A stretch of DNA of 64,000 nt from Streptomyces sp. NBRC 110611 (GTDB lineage Bacteria > Actinomycetota > Actinomycetes > Streptomycetales > Streptomycetaceae). This document shows, piece by piece, positions 16,422 to 25,512 of this stretch. The DNA is taken from the NCBI RefSeq assembly GCF_001590865.1, contig NZ_BBUY01000017.1:24689-88688 (forward strand). Reading direction: 5' to 3'. Both the position numbers and the translations under genes were made by a program. The notes below the pieces were generated by a model. It ran no database searches. It saw only the letters and a program-made list of their open reading frames with translations, and was not told the origin of the DNA. How positions within the stretch are numbered: position 1 is the stretch's first letter; every line of letters begins with the position of its first letter.

Positions 16422-17387
16422 ATGACTGAGAACACCACTACCGCCCCGACCATGAAGGCCGTCACCCAGCGCACTCTCGGCGACCCCGACGTCCTCGAGG
16501 TGGCCGGGACCGCGCGCCCCGAGCCCGGCATCGGCCAGATCCTCGTCGCCGTCCACGCGGCGGGGATCAACCCCACCGACTGGAAGCACCGCAAGCACCG
16601 CATCTTCCTGGGCGAGCCCCCCTTCACGCTCGGCTGGGACGTATCGGGAACCGTCGAGGCCGTCGGGATCGGCGTCTCCCTCTTCCAGCCCGGCGACGAG
16701 GTGTTCGGCATGCTGCCGTACCCGTACGGCGCGGGCTCGCACGCCGAGTACGTGACCGGCCCCGCTCGCGCCTTCGTGCCCAAGCCCGCCGCGCTGAGCC
16801 ATGTCGAGGCCGGCGCACTGCCGCTGGCGGCCCTGACGGCCTGGCAGGCGCTGGTGGACAACGCTCAGGTGGAGCCGGGACAGCGGGTCCTGGTACATGC
16901 GGCGGCCGGGGGCGTGGGACACCTCGCGGTGCAGATCGCCAAGGCGCGGGGCGCGTACGTGATCGGCACGGCCAGCGCCGCCAAACACGACTTCGTGCGG
17001 GGGCTGGGCGCGGACGAGGTCGTCGACTACCGCACTGCCGACTTCGCGGAGGCGGTCCGCGACGTCGATGTGGTGCTCGACTCGCTGGGCGGCGAGAACT
17101 GCCTGCGCTCCCTGCGGGTGCTGCGGCCCGGCGGCATCCTGGTGTCGATCCTGCCCGAGAACTGGGACGACGTATCGGGCCGCGCACGGGAGCTGGGGGT
17201 GCGGGCCAGGTTCATGCTGGTCGAGCACGACCAGGCGGGTATGGCGGCGATCGCGGCGCTCGCCGAGTCCGGGCGGTTGCGTGCGCACGTCTCCGGCACG
17301 TACACGTTCGCCGAGGCCGCGAAGGCCCACGCGGAGGCCGAGACGGGCCGCGTCACGGGCAAGCTCGTGCTCACCGCCCGCCCGTGA
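16422..17387 (+). CDS. NADP-dependent MDR-family oxidoreductase (quinone oxidoreductase type)
   Basis: This 321-residue medium-chain dehydrogenase/reductase of the zinc-free quinone oxidoreductase group has a GroES-like N-terminus (HAAGINPTDWKHR, LGWDVSGTVEAVG). The Rossmann region includes VHAAAGGVGHLAVQIAKARGA and VVLDSLGG. No zinc-ligand cysteines are seen. ATG 16422 gives the usual N-terminus. It is divergent from the GlxA regulator and is its likely target. The substrate is unknown. Confidence 0.9.
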   Translation: MTENTTTAPTMKAVTQRTLGDPDVLEVAGTARPEPGIGQILVAVHAAGINPTDWKHRKHRIFLGEPPFTLGWDVSGTVEAVGIGVSLFQPGDEVFGMLPYPYGAGSHAEYVTGPARAFVPKPAALSHVEAGALPLAALTAWQALVDNAQVEPGQRVLVHAAAGGVGHLAVQIAKARGAYVIGTASAAKHDFVRGLGADEVVDYRTADFAEAVRDVDVVLDSLGGENCLRSLRVLRPGGILVSILPENWDDVSGRARELGVRARFMLVEHDQAGMAAIAALAESGRLRAHVSGTYTFAEAAKAHAEAETGRVTGKLVLTARP

Positions 17388-17406
17388 TCCGGACGCGCCG
17401 GGCCCG

Positions 17407-18810
17407 TCAGCCGTAGACCAGCGACCGGGCGTCGGCGTAGGCCGCGCGGACCCGGCGGCCGGCGGAGGCGTCGCCGGGAGCGGCGATCTCCCGGGCGGCG
17501 GCCAGCGGCCAGTGCGGCGGCTCGGGGGTGCCGGCCAGGGCCCAGGCGGCCTGCCGGGCCGCGCCCAGGGCGACGTACTCCTCCGGTTCGGGCACGGTGA
17601 CCGGGGTACCGAAGATCTCCGCGGCGATCTCGCCGACCACGGGGGCCTTGGCCGCCCCGCCGATGATCAGAACCCGCCGGGTCCTGACGTCCTGGGCGCG
17701 CAGCCGGTCCAGGGCGTCGGCCATGTTGCAGAGCATGCCTTCGACGGCCGCCCGGGCGAGGTTCGGCGGGTGCATGTTCGCCTTCCGCATCCCCATCAGA
17801 CTGCCCGCGGCCTCCGGGAGGTTGGGCGTGCGCTCGCCGCCCAGGTAGGGGAGCAGCACCAGGCCGCCGGCCCCGGACTCGGCCTCGCGGGCGAGGGGGC
17901 CGAGCTCGTCCAGCGGGATACCGAGCATGCGGGCGCTGGAGCTGAGCACCCGGGCGGCGTTGAGGGTGCACACCAGCGGCAGGAAGCGGCCGGTGGCGTC
18001 GGCGTACCCGGCGACCGCGCCGGACGGGTCGGCCGACGGCCGCTCGGCGAGGGCGAAGGCGGTGCCGCTGGTCCCCAGCGAGATCACCGCATCGCCCGGC
18101 TGGAGGCCCAGCCCCAGGGCCGCGCCCATGTTGTCGCCGGTGCCGGCCGCCACCAGGGCCCCGTGCGGGGTACGTCCGGCGGCCTCGTACGGGCCGAGCA
18201 CACGCGGCAGTTCGGGGGTGCGGCCGCCGAAGGCGAGGGAAAGGAGGTCGTGGCGGTAGGCGCCGTCGGCCGGTGACCAGTAGCCCGTGCCGGAGGCGTC
18301 GCCCCGGTCGGTGACCGGTGCGGTGCGGCTGCCGGGGCCGCCGCACAGCTGCCAGGTCAGCCAGTCGTGCGGCAGCAGGACCCGGGCGGTACGGTCCGCG
18401 AGCCGTGGCTGGTGCTCGGCCAGCCAGCGCAGCTTGGCGACGGTGATGGCCGCGACCGGTACGGTGCCGACCGCCTGGGCCCACTTCTCCGGCCCGCCGA
18501 GTTCGCCGACCAGGTCCGCCGCGGCCTGTGCCGAGCGGGTGTCGTTCCACAGCAGCGCGTCGCGCACCGGCTGCCCGGCCGCGTCCAGGGCCACCAGGCC
18601 GTGCTGCTGCCCGGCCACGGCGATGGCGTCCACGTGTTCCAGGAGGCCGTCGCCCGCTTCCAGGAGCGCCTGCCACCACGCCCCGGGGGCGACTTCGGTC
18701 CCCTCGGGGTGGGCGGCGCGGCCCCGGTGGAGGACCTCCCCGGTGTCGGCGTCACAGACGACGATCTTGCAGGACTGGGTAGAGGAGTCCACCCCGGCAA
18801 CTGTGGGCAT
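17407..18810 (-). CDS. xylB: Xylulokinase
   Basis: This 467-residue FGGY-family kinase phosphorylates D-xylulose to D-xylulose-5-phosphate. It opens with the ATPase motif VAGVDSSTQSCKIVV and has AGQQHGLVALD and LLWNDTRSAQAA (the substrate Asp region of XylB), then a C-terminal FGGY domain with LPYLGGERTPNLP. ATG 18810 is preferred over TTG 18831 because GGAAG is well spaced upstream. It is the last gene of an operon after the DeoR regulator and polyol dehydrogenase, so it probably acts on xylulose made from D-arabitol or xylitol. Confidence 0.93.
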   Translation of the reverse strand: MPTVAGVDSSTQSCKIVVCDADTGEVLHRGRAAHPEGTEVAPGAWWQALLEAGDGLLEHVDAIAVAGQQHGLVALDAAGQPVRDALLWNDTRSAQAAADLVGELGGPEKWAQAVGTVPVAAITVAKLRWLAEHQPRLADRTARVLLPHDWLTWQLCGGPGSRTAPVTDRGDASGTGYWSPADGAYRHDLLSLAFGGRTPELPRVLGPYEAAGRTPHGALVAAGTGDNMGAALGLGLQPGDAVISLGTSGTAFALAERPSADPSGAVAGYADATGRFLPLVCTLNAARVLSSSARMLGIPLDELGPLAREAESGAGGLVLLPYLGGERTPNLPEAAGSLMGMRKANMHPPNLARAAVEGMLCNMADALDRLRAQDVRTRRVLIIGGAAKAPVVGEIAAEIFGTPVTVPEPEEYVALGAARQAAWALAGTPEPPHWPLAAAREIAAPGDASAGRRVRAAYADARSLVYG

Positions 18811-18899
18811 GACGATGTCGCTTCCGTGCAACGAGACGAAGAAGGAGTGGCGGGAGGCAGGAGGGCAGGAGGGCAGGAGGGGCGAGTGGCCGGAGGGGG

Positions 18900-19898
18900 T
18901 CAGCCCTGGGGGCGGAGCTGGATCTTGCGGCCGGAGCCGTCACGGAACGCCTGCAGAGCGGCGCCGAACTCGTCCAGCGTGAAGCTGTGCGTGATCATCG
19001 TGTCGGCGTCGATGACGCCCTTCGCCATCAGGTCCACGGCGCGCCCGAAGCTGTGCAGCACGGCCATCGAACCGACGATGGTGATCTCGTCGTTGTACAC
19101 ACGGAACGGTGAGAAGGACGCCTTGGCGGCGGAGGGTGCGACGCCGAACTGCTGGAAGGTGCCGCCACGGCGCACCCGGCCGAGGCCGTCCTCGATGACG
19201 GGGATGACGCCGGTGCAGTCGATGACGGTCTCCCAGCCCTGCGCTCGGCCCAGATCGTCGGCGCGCACCGCGGTGGCGTCCGCGCCGAGCGCCTCGGCGA
19301 CCTTCAGCCGGTCGGTGTTGATGTCGACGACTGAGAGGGATGCCGCGCCGGCCGCCTTGGCGAGCTGAAGCATCATCAGGCCCATCGTGCCCGCGCCGTA
19401 GATGAGGTAGTGGTCGCCGAGGCGGCGGGGCAGCACATCGAAGCCGCGTACCGCGCACGACAGCGGCTCGATCAGCGTGCCCTGGGTGACGTCGACGCTC
19501 TCCGGCAGCCGGTAGCAGTTGGCGGCCGGCACCTTGACGTACTCGGCCATCGCGCCGTCCACGGTGTCGCCGATCGCCCCCCAGTTCTCGCACAGGTTGC
19601 CGCGCCCGATCGCGCAGTAGTGGCAGGCACCGCAGAACAGCGACGGGTCGACCGCGACCTGCTCGCCGGTACGCAGACCGCTGACTCCCGGGCCCAGCGC
19701 GACGATCTCGCCGGTGAACTCGTGCCCGGGGATGATCGGATAGGGGGTGGGCGCGAACTCCCCCTGGACGATGTGCACATCGGTGCCGCAGATGCCCACC
19801 GCGGCGGGCGCCACGATGACCTCGCCGGGGCCCGGGGTGGGGTCGTCGACGGTGGTGACCTCGTATTCGCCGGGGGTGTGGATGACGACAGCGCGCAT
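18900..19898 (-). CDS. Zinc-dependent polyol (arabitol/xylitol/sorbitol-type) dehydrogenase
   Basis: This 332-residue zinc medium-chain dehydrogenase has the catalytic zinc signature GHEFTGEIVALGPGVSG and an upstream CGTD. The structural-zinc segment DPSLFCGACHYCAIGRGNLCEN has four Cys, and the NAD site is IYGAGTMGLMMLQLAKAAGA. It lies between a DeoR repressor and xylulokinase, so oxidation of a pentitol to D-xylulose is the simplest reading; the exact polyol is not decided by sequence. Confidence 0.9.
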   Translation of the reverse strand: MRAVVIHTPGEYEVTTVDDPTPGPGEVIVAPAAVGICGTDVHIVQGEFAPTPYPIIPGHEFTGEIVALGPGVSGLRTGEQVAVDPSLFCGACHYCAIGRGNLCENWGAIGDTVDGAMAEYVKVPAANCYRLPESVDVTQGTLIEPLSCAVRGFDVLPRRLGDHYLIYGAGTMGLMMLQLAKAAGAASLSVVDINTDRLKVAEALGADATAVRADDLGRAQGWETVIDCTGVIPVIEDGLGRVRRGGTFQQFGVAPSAAKASFSPFRVYNDEITIVGSMAVLHSFGRAVDLMAKGVIDADTMITHSFTLDEFGAALQAFRDGSGRKIQLRPQG

Positions 19899-19985
19899 GG
19901 GTGGGGGCCTTTCCGGGGGAGGGGAAGAGAGGGGAGGAGAGAGCAGGAGGCGGGCGCTCGGGGAGATCAGAGGCGCTCGGGGGGA

Positions 19986-20792
19986 TCAGCGGTGGGGGGC
20001 GTCCGAGGGCACCTCGACGGTGCGGACCTCGACGCCGAGATCGCGGACCGGTCGGAGTTCGCTCTCCGGGGTCCCGGCGTCGGTGACCAGCAGGTCGTAG
20101 CCGCTGACATCGCCGTAGGGATACGTGGCGGTGCGGCCGAACTTGCTGTGATCGACGGCCAGTACGGAACGGTCGGCGGCCTCCAGATATGCCCGCTTGC
20201 TCTCCGCGTACTCGCGCACCGGGTGGAAGAGCCGCCCCTCGCTGACCGAGGTGGCGGTGACGAAGGCGACAGTGGCGCGGATGTCCTGGAGCTGGCGGCG
20301 GGTCTGCGGACCGGCGCAGGACTCGAAGTCCTCGTAGTAGCGGTCGCCCAGCAGCGTCACTTCGGCCGGCGCGCCCGCCAGCAGATAGGTGACGCGCAGC
20401 GAGTTGGTGATCACGCGGATCCCGTCGACGGAGGCGAGCCGGCGGGCGAGCGGGAAGAGGGTGGAGCCGCAGTCGATCAGCACCGTGTCGCCCGGGGAGA
20501 CCTCTTCCGCGAGCGCGTCCGCGAGGGCGTTCTTGACCGCGACATTGGCGTTCTCCCGAAAGCGCAGCGCGCTCTCCATGGCGACGTTGGAGAAGGCCGT
20601 GGCCACTCCGCGGCCCTTGCGCAGCAGCTGCCGGTCATGGAGGTTGTCCAGGTCCCGGTGCATGGTCATCACGCTGACGCGCATGCGCTGGGCGAGGTCG
20701 GCGATCCGGATCTCGCCCTCCTGCGCGACCTGGCGCAGAACCGCCTGGCGGCGCTCCTCCACCTCGGCCTCGGAGCCGCGGCTCGCTCTCAT
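19986..20792 (-). CDS. DeoR-family transcriptional regulator
   Basis: This 268-residue repressor has an N-terminal HTH (IRIADLAQRMRVSVMTMHRDLDNL) and a sugar-isomerase-like DeoRC sensor domain with LIDCGSTLFPLARRL and VDHSKFGR. DeoR proteins usually sense phosphorylated sugars. It is the first gene of the leftward polyol operon and is divergent from a polyol permease, with a TCACA...TGTGA dyad between. A roughly 19-bp direct duplication (GGCGCTCGGGG) lies just after its stop. Confidence 0.93.
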   Translation of the reverse strand: MRASRGSEAEVEERRQAVLRQVAQEGEIRIADLAQRMRVSVMTMHRDLDNLHDRQLLRKGRGVATAFSNVAMESALRFRENANVAVKNALADALAEEVSPGDTVLIDCGSTLFPLARRLASVDGIRVITNSLRVTYLLAGAPAEVTLLGDRYYEDFESCAGPQTRRQLQDIRATVAFVTATSVSEGRLFHPVREYAESKRAYLEAADRSVLAVDHSKFGRTATYPYGDVSGYDLLVTDAGTPESELRPVRDLGVEVRTVEVPSDAPHR

Positions 20793-20854
20793 CGTGAGTA
20801 CCTCTGTTCGTCTCCACGGCGGTGTCTCGCCGTATCCGCGCTCACCTTAGAACA

Positions 20855-20871
20855 TCACACACTTTATGTGA
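20855..20871. promoter_or_regulatory. Candidate DeoR operator in the divergent polyol promoter
   Basis: TCACA-N7-TGTGA forms a dyad, and another TGTGA occurs at 20888-20892. The surrounding DNA is AT-rich for this genome, as expected for a promoter region. Confidence 0.5.
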
Positions 20872-20953
20872 AGCTCTTGAAATTCAGTGTGAGGTTGTCC
20901 AGTCTGTTGCACACCCGTGGCCGAAAATAAGCGGCCAGTCAGGAGGTCCAGCC

Positions 20954-22276
20954 GTGCTGTCCCCGTCCCCGGAGCGCGCTCTGCCGCAGCCCCGCCCCGC
21001 CATCCTCGGCATTCCCCGCGCTCTGATCTGGGGCTATGTCGGCGTCCTGCTCTTCATGATCGGCGACGGGGTGGAGACCAGCTATCTGCCGACGTACTTC
21101 AAGACCGACCTCGGCTTCGCGGAGGCGAGCGTCGGAGTGATCTTCACCGTCTACGGAGTCACCGCCGCGGTGGGCGCTTTCCTGGCGGGCGGGCTCTCCG
21201 ACCAGTGGGGGCCGCGCCGGGTGATGATGGCCGGCGCGGTCTGCTGGGTGGTCTGCCATGCGCTGATGCTCGCGGTCGCCATCCCCGCCCACTCCTACGG
21301 GCTGATCCTGGCCGGCTACGGCCTGCGCGGCTTCGGCTATCCGCTGTTCGCCTACGGGTTCATGGTCTGGATCATGGCGGGCGCCCCGGAGCGCCAACTC
21401 GGTAAGGCGCTCGGCTGGTTCTGGTTCTGCTTCACCATGGGCTACCCCGTCCTCGGCTCCGCCCTGGTCTCGTTCCTCAAGCCCATGATCGGCTTCTACC
21501 ACACCCTGTGGGTGTCCCTGGCGATGATCGTCGCCGGTGCCCTGGTCGTCCTCCTCCTGCTCCGTGAACGCACCGGATTCCAGGGCCTGTCCAGGGGGCC
21601 GGAGCGGGTCGGCCTGGCGCGTACCTTCCTGGGCTGCTTCACCGTCATGTTCGCCAAGCCGCGGGTCGGCATGGGCGCGGTGGTCCGGCTCATCAACACC
21701 ACTTCGCAGTTCGGCATATGGGTCTTCACCCCGCTCTTCCTCGTCGACCGGATCGGCTTCAGCGCACAGGAGTGGGCCTCCCTGCTGATCGTGATGATGG
21801 TCAGCAACCTCGCCTGTGTGGTGCTCTTCGGTGCGCTCGGCGACCGGTGGAGCCGTCGGAAGACCGTGGCCTGGCTGGGCGGGGTGGTCTCGGCCCTCGC
21901 CTGCCTGGCGCTGTACTACGTACCGCAGACAGCCGGGCACGACTATCCGCTCGTCGCGATCGCGGCCGGCGCGCTGGGCGTCGGTATGGCGGGGTACGTC
22001 CCCCTGCCCCCTCTGATGACCGCACAGGCCCCGGAGCGCAAGGGGCAGATCATGTCGGCCTACACGCTGGGCGCCGGTGCCAGCATGGCCTTCGGTCCGC
22101 TCATCGGCACGGTGTTCATCGGGTCGATCGGCATCGGGGGCGTCATGGGGATCTACGCCGCCCTGCACCTCCTCAGCACCGTCCTCGTCCTGTGCATGAA
22201 GACCCCCGAGCCGCCCATGGATCACGCCCGTCCCGCCCCCGTGGCCGCCACCGCGATACGCGGGGCGGATGCGTAG
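20954..22276 (+). CDS. MFS polyol permease (RbtT/DalT/CsbX-like)
   Basis: This 440-residue major facilitator has about 12 membrane helices. The N-terminal half starts GVETSYLPTYFKTDLGFAEASVG and carries the MFS loop GLSDQWGPRRVM; a second loop has GALGDRWSRRKTV. These features resemble the bacterial ribitol/D-arabitol permeases (RbtT/DalT). The GTG at 20954 has AGGAGG seven bases upstream and is chosen over the longer frame from 20822, which covers the promoter. It is divergent from the DeoR operon. Uptake of a pentitol or hexitol by proton symport is likely. Confidence 0.88.
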   Translation: MLSPSPERALPQPRPAILGIPRALIWGYVGVLLFMIGDGVETSYLPTYFKTDLGFAEASVGVIFTVYGVTAAVGAFLAGGLSDQWGPRRVMMAGAVCWVVCHALMLAVAIPAHSYGLILAGYGLRGFGYPLFAYGFMVWIMAGAPERQLGKALGWFWFCFTMGYPVLGSALVSFLKPMIGFYHTLWVSLAMIVAGALVVLLLLRERTGFQGLSRGPERVGLARTFLGCFTVMFAKPRVGMGAVVRLINTTSQFGIWVFTPLFLVDRIGFSAQEWASLLIVMMVSNLACVVLFGALGDRWSRRKTVAWLGGVVSALACLALYYVPQTAGHDYPLVAIAAGALGVGMAGYVPLPPLMTAQAPERKGQIMSAYTLGAGASMAFGPLIGTVFIGSIGIGGVMGIYAALHLLSTVLVLCMKTPEPPMDHARPAPVAATAIRGADA

Positions 22277-22310
22277 CGCTCGGCAACGACACGTAACAGC
22301 GCTTTTGCAG

Positions 22311-22339
22311 GCACTTACATAAGCACTTCCATAAGTGCT
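22311..22339. promoter_or_regulatory. Candidate MarR autoregulatory operator
   Basis: GCACTTACATAA and GCACTTCCATAA are adjacent 12-bp direct repeats. The second overlaps a perfect inverted repeat AGCACTT-CCAT-AAGTGCT (22322-22339). They lie directly before the -10-like TACGAT (22342-22347) of the MarR gene. Confidence 0.6.
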
Positions 22340-22353
22340 GTTACGATTCTTTG

Positions 22354-22944
22354 ATGACCGAACCCCGCCACCGGCCCGATTCCCCCGCCCCGACTGCACC
22401 GGCTTCGCCGGCTTCACCGACTGGGCCAGCTGCACCAGCTGCGCCGGACGCATCCCGTGCATCCGACCCGAGCGAGCAGAGCCTCTGGCGCCCCCTGCGG
22501 CTGCTCCAAGCGGAGATGGACGCCGACATCGCACGGGTCTACACGGAGGCCCGGATCGACGGGCTCAAGCCGAGTTTCGTCCTGGAGCTGCTCCGGCTGC
22601 ACTCCCGCGGACCGATGACGATCACCGAGCTGGCCGAGTCGGTGGACCGCACCCACTCGGCGCTCAGTCAGAAGGTGTCCGCGATGCGCGCGGCCGGCCT
22701 GGTGCGGACCGTGGCCGGCCCGGACGCCCGGAGCAAGAGGGTGACGCTCACCCCCAAGGCCCGCCGTATGACCGGTCGGCTGGCGGCGGAGTGGCGGGCC
22801 ACCGAGGCTGCCCTCGCCGAACTTGAGGCGGAGATCCCCTACCCCCTCAGCCGGGTCGTCACCGACCTGGAGCAGGCGCTGCACCGCAAGAGCTTCCATG
22901 ACCGGATCACCGAGAAACTCGCCGCAGACCCGGAATGGGAATAG
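22354..22944 (+). CDS. MarR-family transcriptional regulator
   Basis: This 196-residue protein has a Pro/Ala/Ser-rich N-terminal tail of about 45 residues, then a winged HTH (MTITELAESVDRTHSALSQKVSAMRAAGLV, wing AGPDARSKRVTLT). No ribosome-binding site is seen. A -10-like TACGAT sits six bases before the ATG, so the mRNA may be leaderless. The neighbours give no obvious target beyond the gene itself. Confidence 0.88.
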   Translation: MTEPRHRPDSPAPTAPASPASPTGPAAPAAPDASRASDPSEQSLWRPLRLLQAEMDADIARVYTEARIDGLKPSFVLELLRLHSRGPMTITELAESVDRTHSALSQKVSAMRAAGLVRTVAGPDARSKRVTLTPKARRMTGRLAAEWRATEAALAELEAEIPYPLSRVVTDLEQALHRKSFHDRITEKLAADPEWE

Positions 22945-22954
22945 GCCGACCGCC

Positions 22955-23155
22955 TCAGCCTTCCGATGTGACCGTGAAGGGGCGTACGACCGTGTCCGGC
23001 CCAGGGCTCATGAGGGTCTCGTGGCCGTCCTCGAATCGGACGCGGTAGGGCGGTCCGCCGTTCTCTCCCAGTACTTCGATGACTTCTGCCGTCCGGTCCT
23101 GCTGACCCACGATCCGTCCGTGGACAAGGAGCCGGTCACCCACACTCGCCCGCAT
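22955..23155 (-). CDS. DUF1918 domain protein
   Basis: This 66-residue protein of the DUF1918 family, common in actinomycetes, has VGDRLLVHGRIVGQQDRTAEVIEV and PYRVRFEDGHETLMSPGPDTVV, an SH3-like small barrel. The molecular role is unknown. It is convergent with the MarR gene with only 10 bp between stops. Confidence 0.88.
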   Translation of the reverse strand: MRASVGDRLLVHGRIVGQQDRTAEVIEVLGENGGPPYRVRFEDGHETLMSPGPDTVVRPFTVTSEG

Positions 23156-23340
23156 ACCGCTCGTCCTCCTCCGCTTGGGCAGGCATCAACGCCTCAACGC
23201 CCCGTTGCTGAACACCGCGGAGGTACCCACGGCAAGCGGGGATATGCCCGCTGCCACTCGAATGGCGTGAGATGGCGCCGGGTGTGGCGAGAGACGGGTC
23301 CGAGGTCGGGACCGGGGGCGGGAGTTGGGGCGGGGGTGGG

Positions 23341-24567
23341 TCAGTTCAGCAGCTCCAGGTCGCCGTCCAGCCGGACGTCGGGGCAGCCGGAGTTGGTCAC
23401 CACGGCCAGTTCATGGGGGTACCCGTCGCCCCTCTTCCACTGTCCGCCGGTCAGCCGCACGGTGGCGACATTGGCGACCGGCCCGGTGGTCCAGTCGAGT
23501 GGTCCGGCCATCGTTTCCAGCCGCGTCCGGGCGATCGCGGCCGCGACGGCCTGTCGGTCCGTGGGGTCGTCGGCTGTCGCCAGGGCGTGCACCGCGACCT
23601 CGAACAGGGCGTACGCCGGCCCCAGCGGCTGCAGCCATTGCGCTCCCGTCAACTCTTCGTAGCAATCGGCGAGTTCGTCGGCCCGCATGCCGTCCAGTGA
23701 GGACCGGTAGGGGTGTCGCGGCGTCCAGTAGACCAGCGACGCCACCTTCGCCTCGGCGGGATCGTCCGCGCCCGTGGCGCCCACCGGGTAGGCGAGCCAG
23801 CGCGAGCAGGTGATCAGCCGGGGCCGCAGATCGCGTTGTACGGCCTGCCGGTGGAAGAGCGCGAGGTCGGCGGCGGTCGCGGCGCTGGTGACGATCTCCA
23901 CACCGTCGTGGAGGAACGCGGTGATATGACGGTCGAAGTCCGTTGCCGGCTCCCGGTACCCGGGCGGGTCGACGAGGGTATGGCCCCGGGCGGTCGCGAC
24001 GGGCAGGAAGCCCTCTTCCTGGTGGCGTGTCCAGTTCCCCTGTGGCCCGTCGTTCCAGAGGCAGCCGACCGTGCGCCCCGGCCCCACTCTCTCCCACATG
24101 TCGGCGAAGACGCTCGCGATGTCGTCCAGCCCCCAGCAGAAGTGATACGTCCAGCGGAACGGCCGGTCCCGGGTCGCGCCCCGGCCGAAGTAGTACACCT
24201 GCCAGGGAAAGGTGCTGGTCACGCAGGGGGTGTGCAGCTCCTCGCAGGTATCGGCCACGGCCGGCAGCACCCGCGTACCGGCCAGGGTCACGATGACATC
24301 GGCCCGCTCGTGCCGGATCAGCTCCTCGGTTGCCCGACGCGCGGCTTCCGGCTCCGAGCGGCTGTCCCGGCTCACCAATCTCAGCTCATAACCGCGTCCT
24401 TGGTTCCGTACGTGGCGCAGCCGGGACCGCAGGAGCCCCATGGCGAACATCAGCGGATCGCCGAGTTTCGCCAGGCGTCCGCTGCGCGGTGCCACCACGC
24501 CGATGGTGAGCGGTGCGTCGCTGCGCCGGGCGGTGTGCGGGCTTGCGTCCGTGGGCTGCTGCTGCAT
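23341..24567 (-). CDS. Type I periplasmic-binding-fold protein lacking a signal peptide
   Basis: This 408-residue protein has the Leu/Ile/Val/urea-binding (Peripla_BP_5/6) fold, with PLTIGVVAPRSGRLAKLGDPLMFAMGL near the start and further core segments (ADVIVTLAGTRVLPAVAD). The N-terminus, MQQQPTDASPHTARRSDAPL, has neither a hydrophobic signal nor a lipobox, and no ABC permease genes flank it. A cytosolic ligand sensor, like AmiC, is therefore plausible. An HATPase-type regulator lies 224 bp upstream on the same strand; a functional link is unproven. Confidence 0.8.
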   Translation of the reverse strand: MQQQPTDASPHTARRSDAPLTIGVVAPRSGRLAKLGDPLMFAMGLLRSRLRHVRNQGRGYELRLVSRDSRSEPEAARRATEELIRHERADVIVTLAGTRVLPAVADTCEELHTPCVTSTFPWQVYYFGRGATRDRPFRWTYHFCWGLDDIASVFADMWERVGPGRTVGCLWNDGPQGNWTRHQEEGFLPVATARGHTLVDPPGYREPATDFDRHITAFLHDGVEIVTSAATAADLALFHRQAVQRDLRPRLITCSRWLAYPVGATGADDPAEAKVASLVYWTPRHPYRSSLDGMRADELADCYEELTGAQWLQPLGPAYALFEVAVHALATADDPTDRQAVAAAIARTRLETMAGPLDWTTGPVANVATVRLTGGQWKRGDGYPHELAVVTNSGCPDVRLDGDLELLN

Positions 24568-24791
24568 CGGTGCGCCTGCCTTCTCTCTGCTGGGGGAGGG
24601 GACGATGGGCGTCGGGGGACACGAGGGGAGACGTGAGAACGGGTGCGTCTGCGATGTTTCCCCTGCCGGTGTTGATGAAGCCTCGGTGGCGCGGCATTCC
24701 CCGTTCGGGCGGTACCGCGGTGCTGCGGTACTGCGGGTGGCGACCGGCTGCGCCGTACCGCGGAGGGTGGCCGGCGGCTCTGGCGCTCAGG

Positions 24792-25217
24792 TCAGGTCTC
24801 GTCGACGGGCCGGCGGGGCAGGTTGAACCAGATCCACTTGCCGCGATCGCCGACCGTGGCCACTCCCCAGGACTCGGCCAGGGCGTCCAGCAGGTCGAGG
24901 CCGCGGCCCGTCTCCAGGTCGTCCGGCTGTCCGTCCGCGGAGCGGGTGCCGCGTCGCATCTCCGGGTTGCGGTCGAAGACCGCGACGACGATGACGTCCT
25001 TGACCTGATCGTGGGTGATCGCCACCTGCAGCTGGGTGCCGTGGGCATGGCGTACGGCGTTGGAGACCAGCTCCGACAGCAGCAGGGCGGCCGTGTCGAT
25101 CAAGGCGTCGCCCTGGGAGATCACCGAGCTCAGGAACTGTCGGGCCTGGGAGGCGGCGCGCGGGTGGCGGGGGAGGACGGCGCTGGCGCCGTTGTCGGTG
25201 AAGGTGAGGGCGAGCAC
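24792..25217 (-). CDS. HATPase_c_2 ATP-binding protein (RsbW/SpoIIAB-like)
   Basis: This 141-residue protein has a GHKL ATPase fold: N-box LLLSELVSNAVRHAHGTQ and G-box region GRGLDLLDALAESWGV. Streptomyces has many such stand-alone ATPases; some act as anti-sigma kinases, others accompany SpoIIE phosphatases. No sigma factor or antagonist gene is adjacent. The ATG at 25217 gives the normal short N-terminus before PRHPRAASQARQFL. Confidence 0.88.
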   Translation of the reverse strand: MLALTFTDNGASAVLPRHPRAASQARQFLSSVISQGDALIDTAALLLSELVSNAVRHAHGTQLQVAITHDQVKDVIVVAVFDRNPEMRRGTRSADGQPDDLETGRGLDLLDALAESWGVATVGDRGKWIWFNLPRRPVDET

Positions 25218-25512
25218 GAAGGGGGAGCTCCAGGGATCGCTGAGCGGGGGGGCGGGGGAGGGCGGGCAGGGTGGGCCGGGGGAGGGGGACTGGTGTTCGG
25301 CTGTCTGGCCGCCTGGTGTCTCCAGCGTGGCGTGAGGAATGCCCGTAAATGCGTGCCATAAGGGGTGAATGGGGCATAACTTTCGTCAGATGTGGAGGGA
25401 TTCCGAGGCGGGACTTTACGCATGGTGATAGCCGTTGCACGGATAGTGGAGGGGAGGGGGGTCAAGGGACGTGAAGGGGAGTGGAGCGGAGGGAAGCGTG
25501 GGAGGTGACGGG

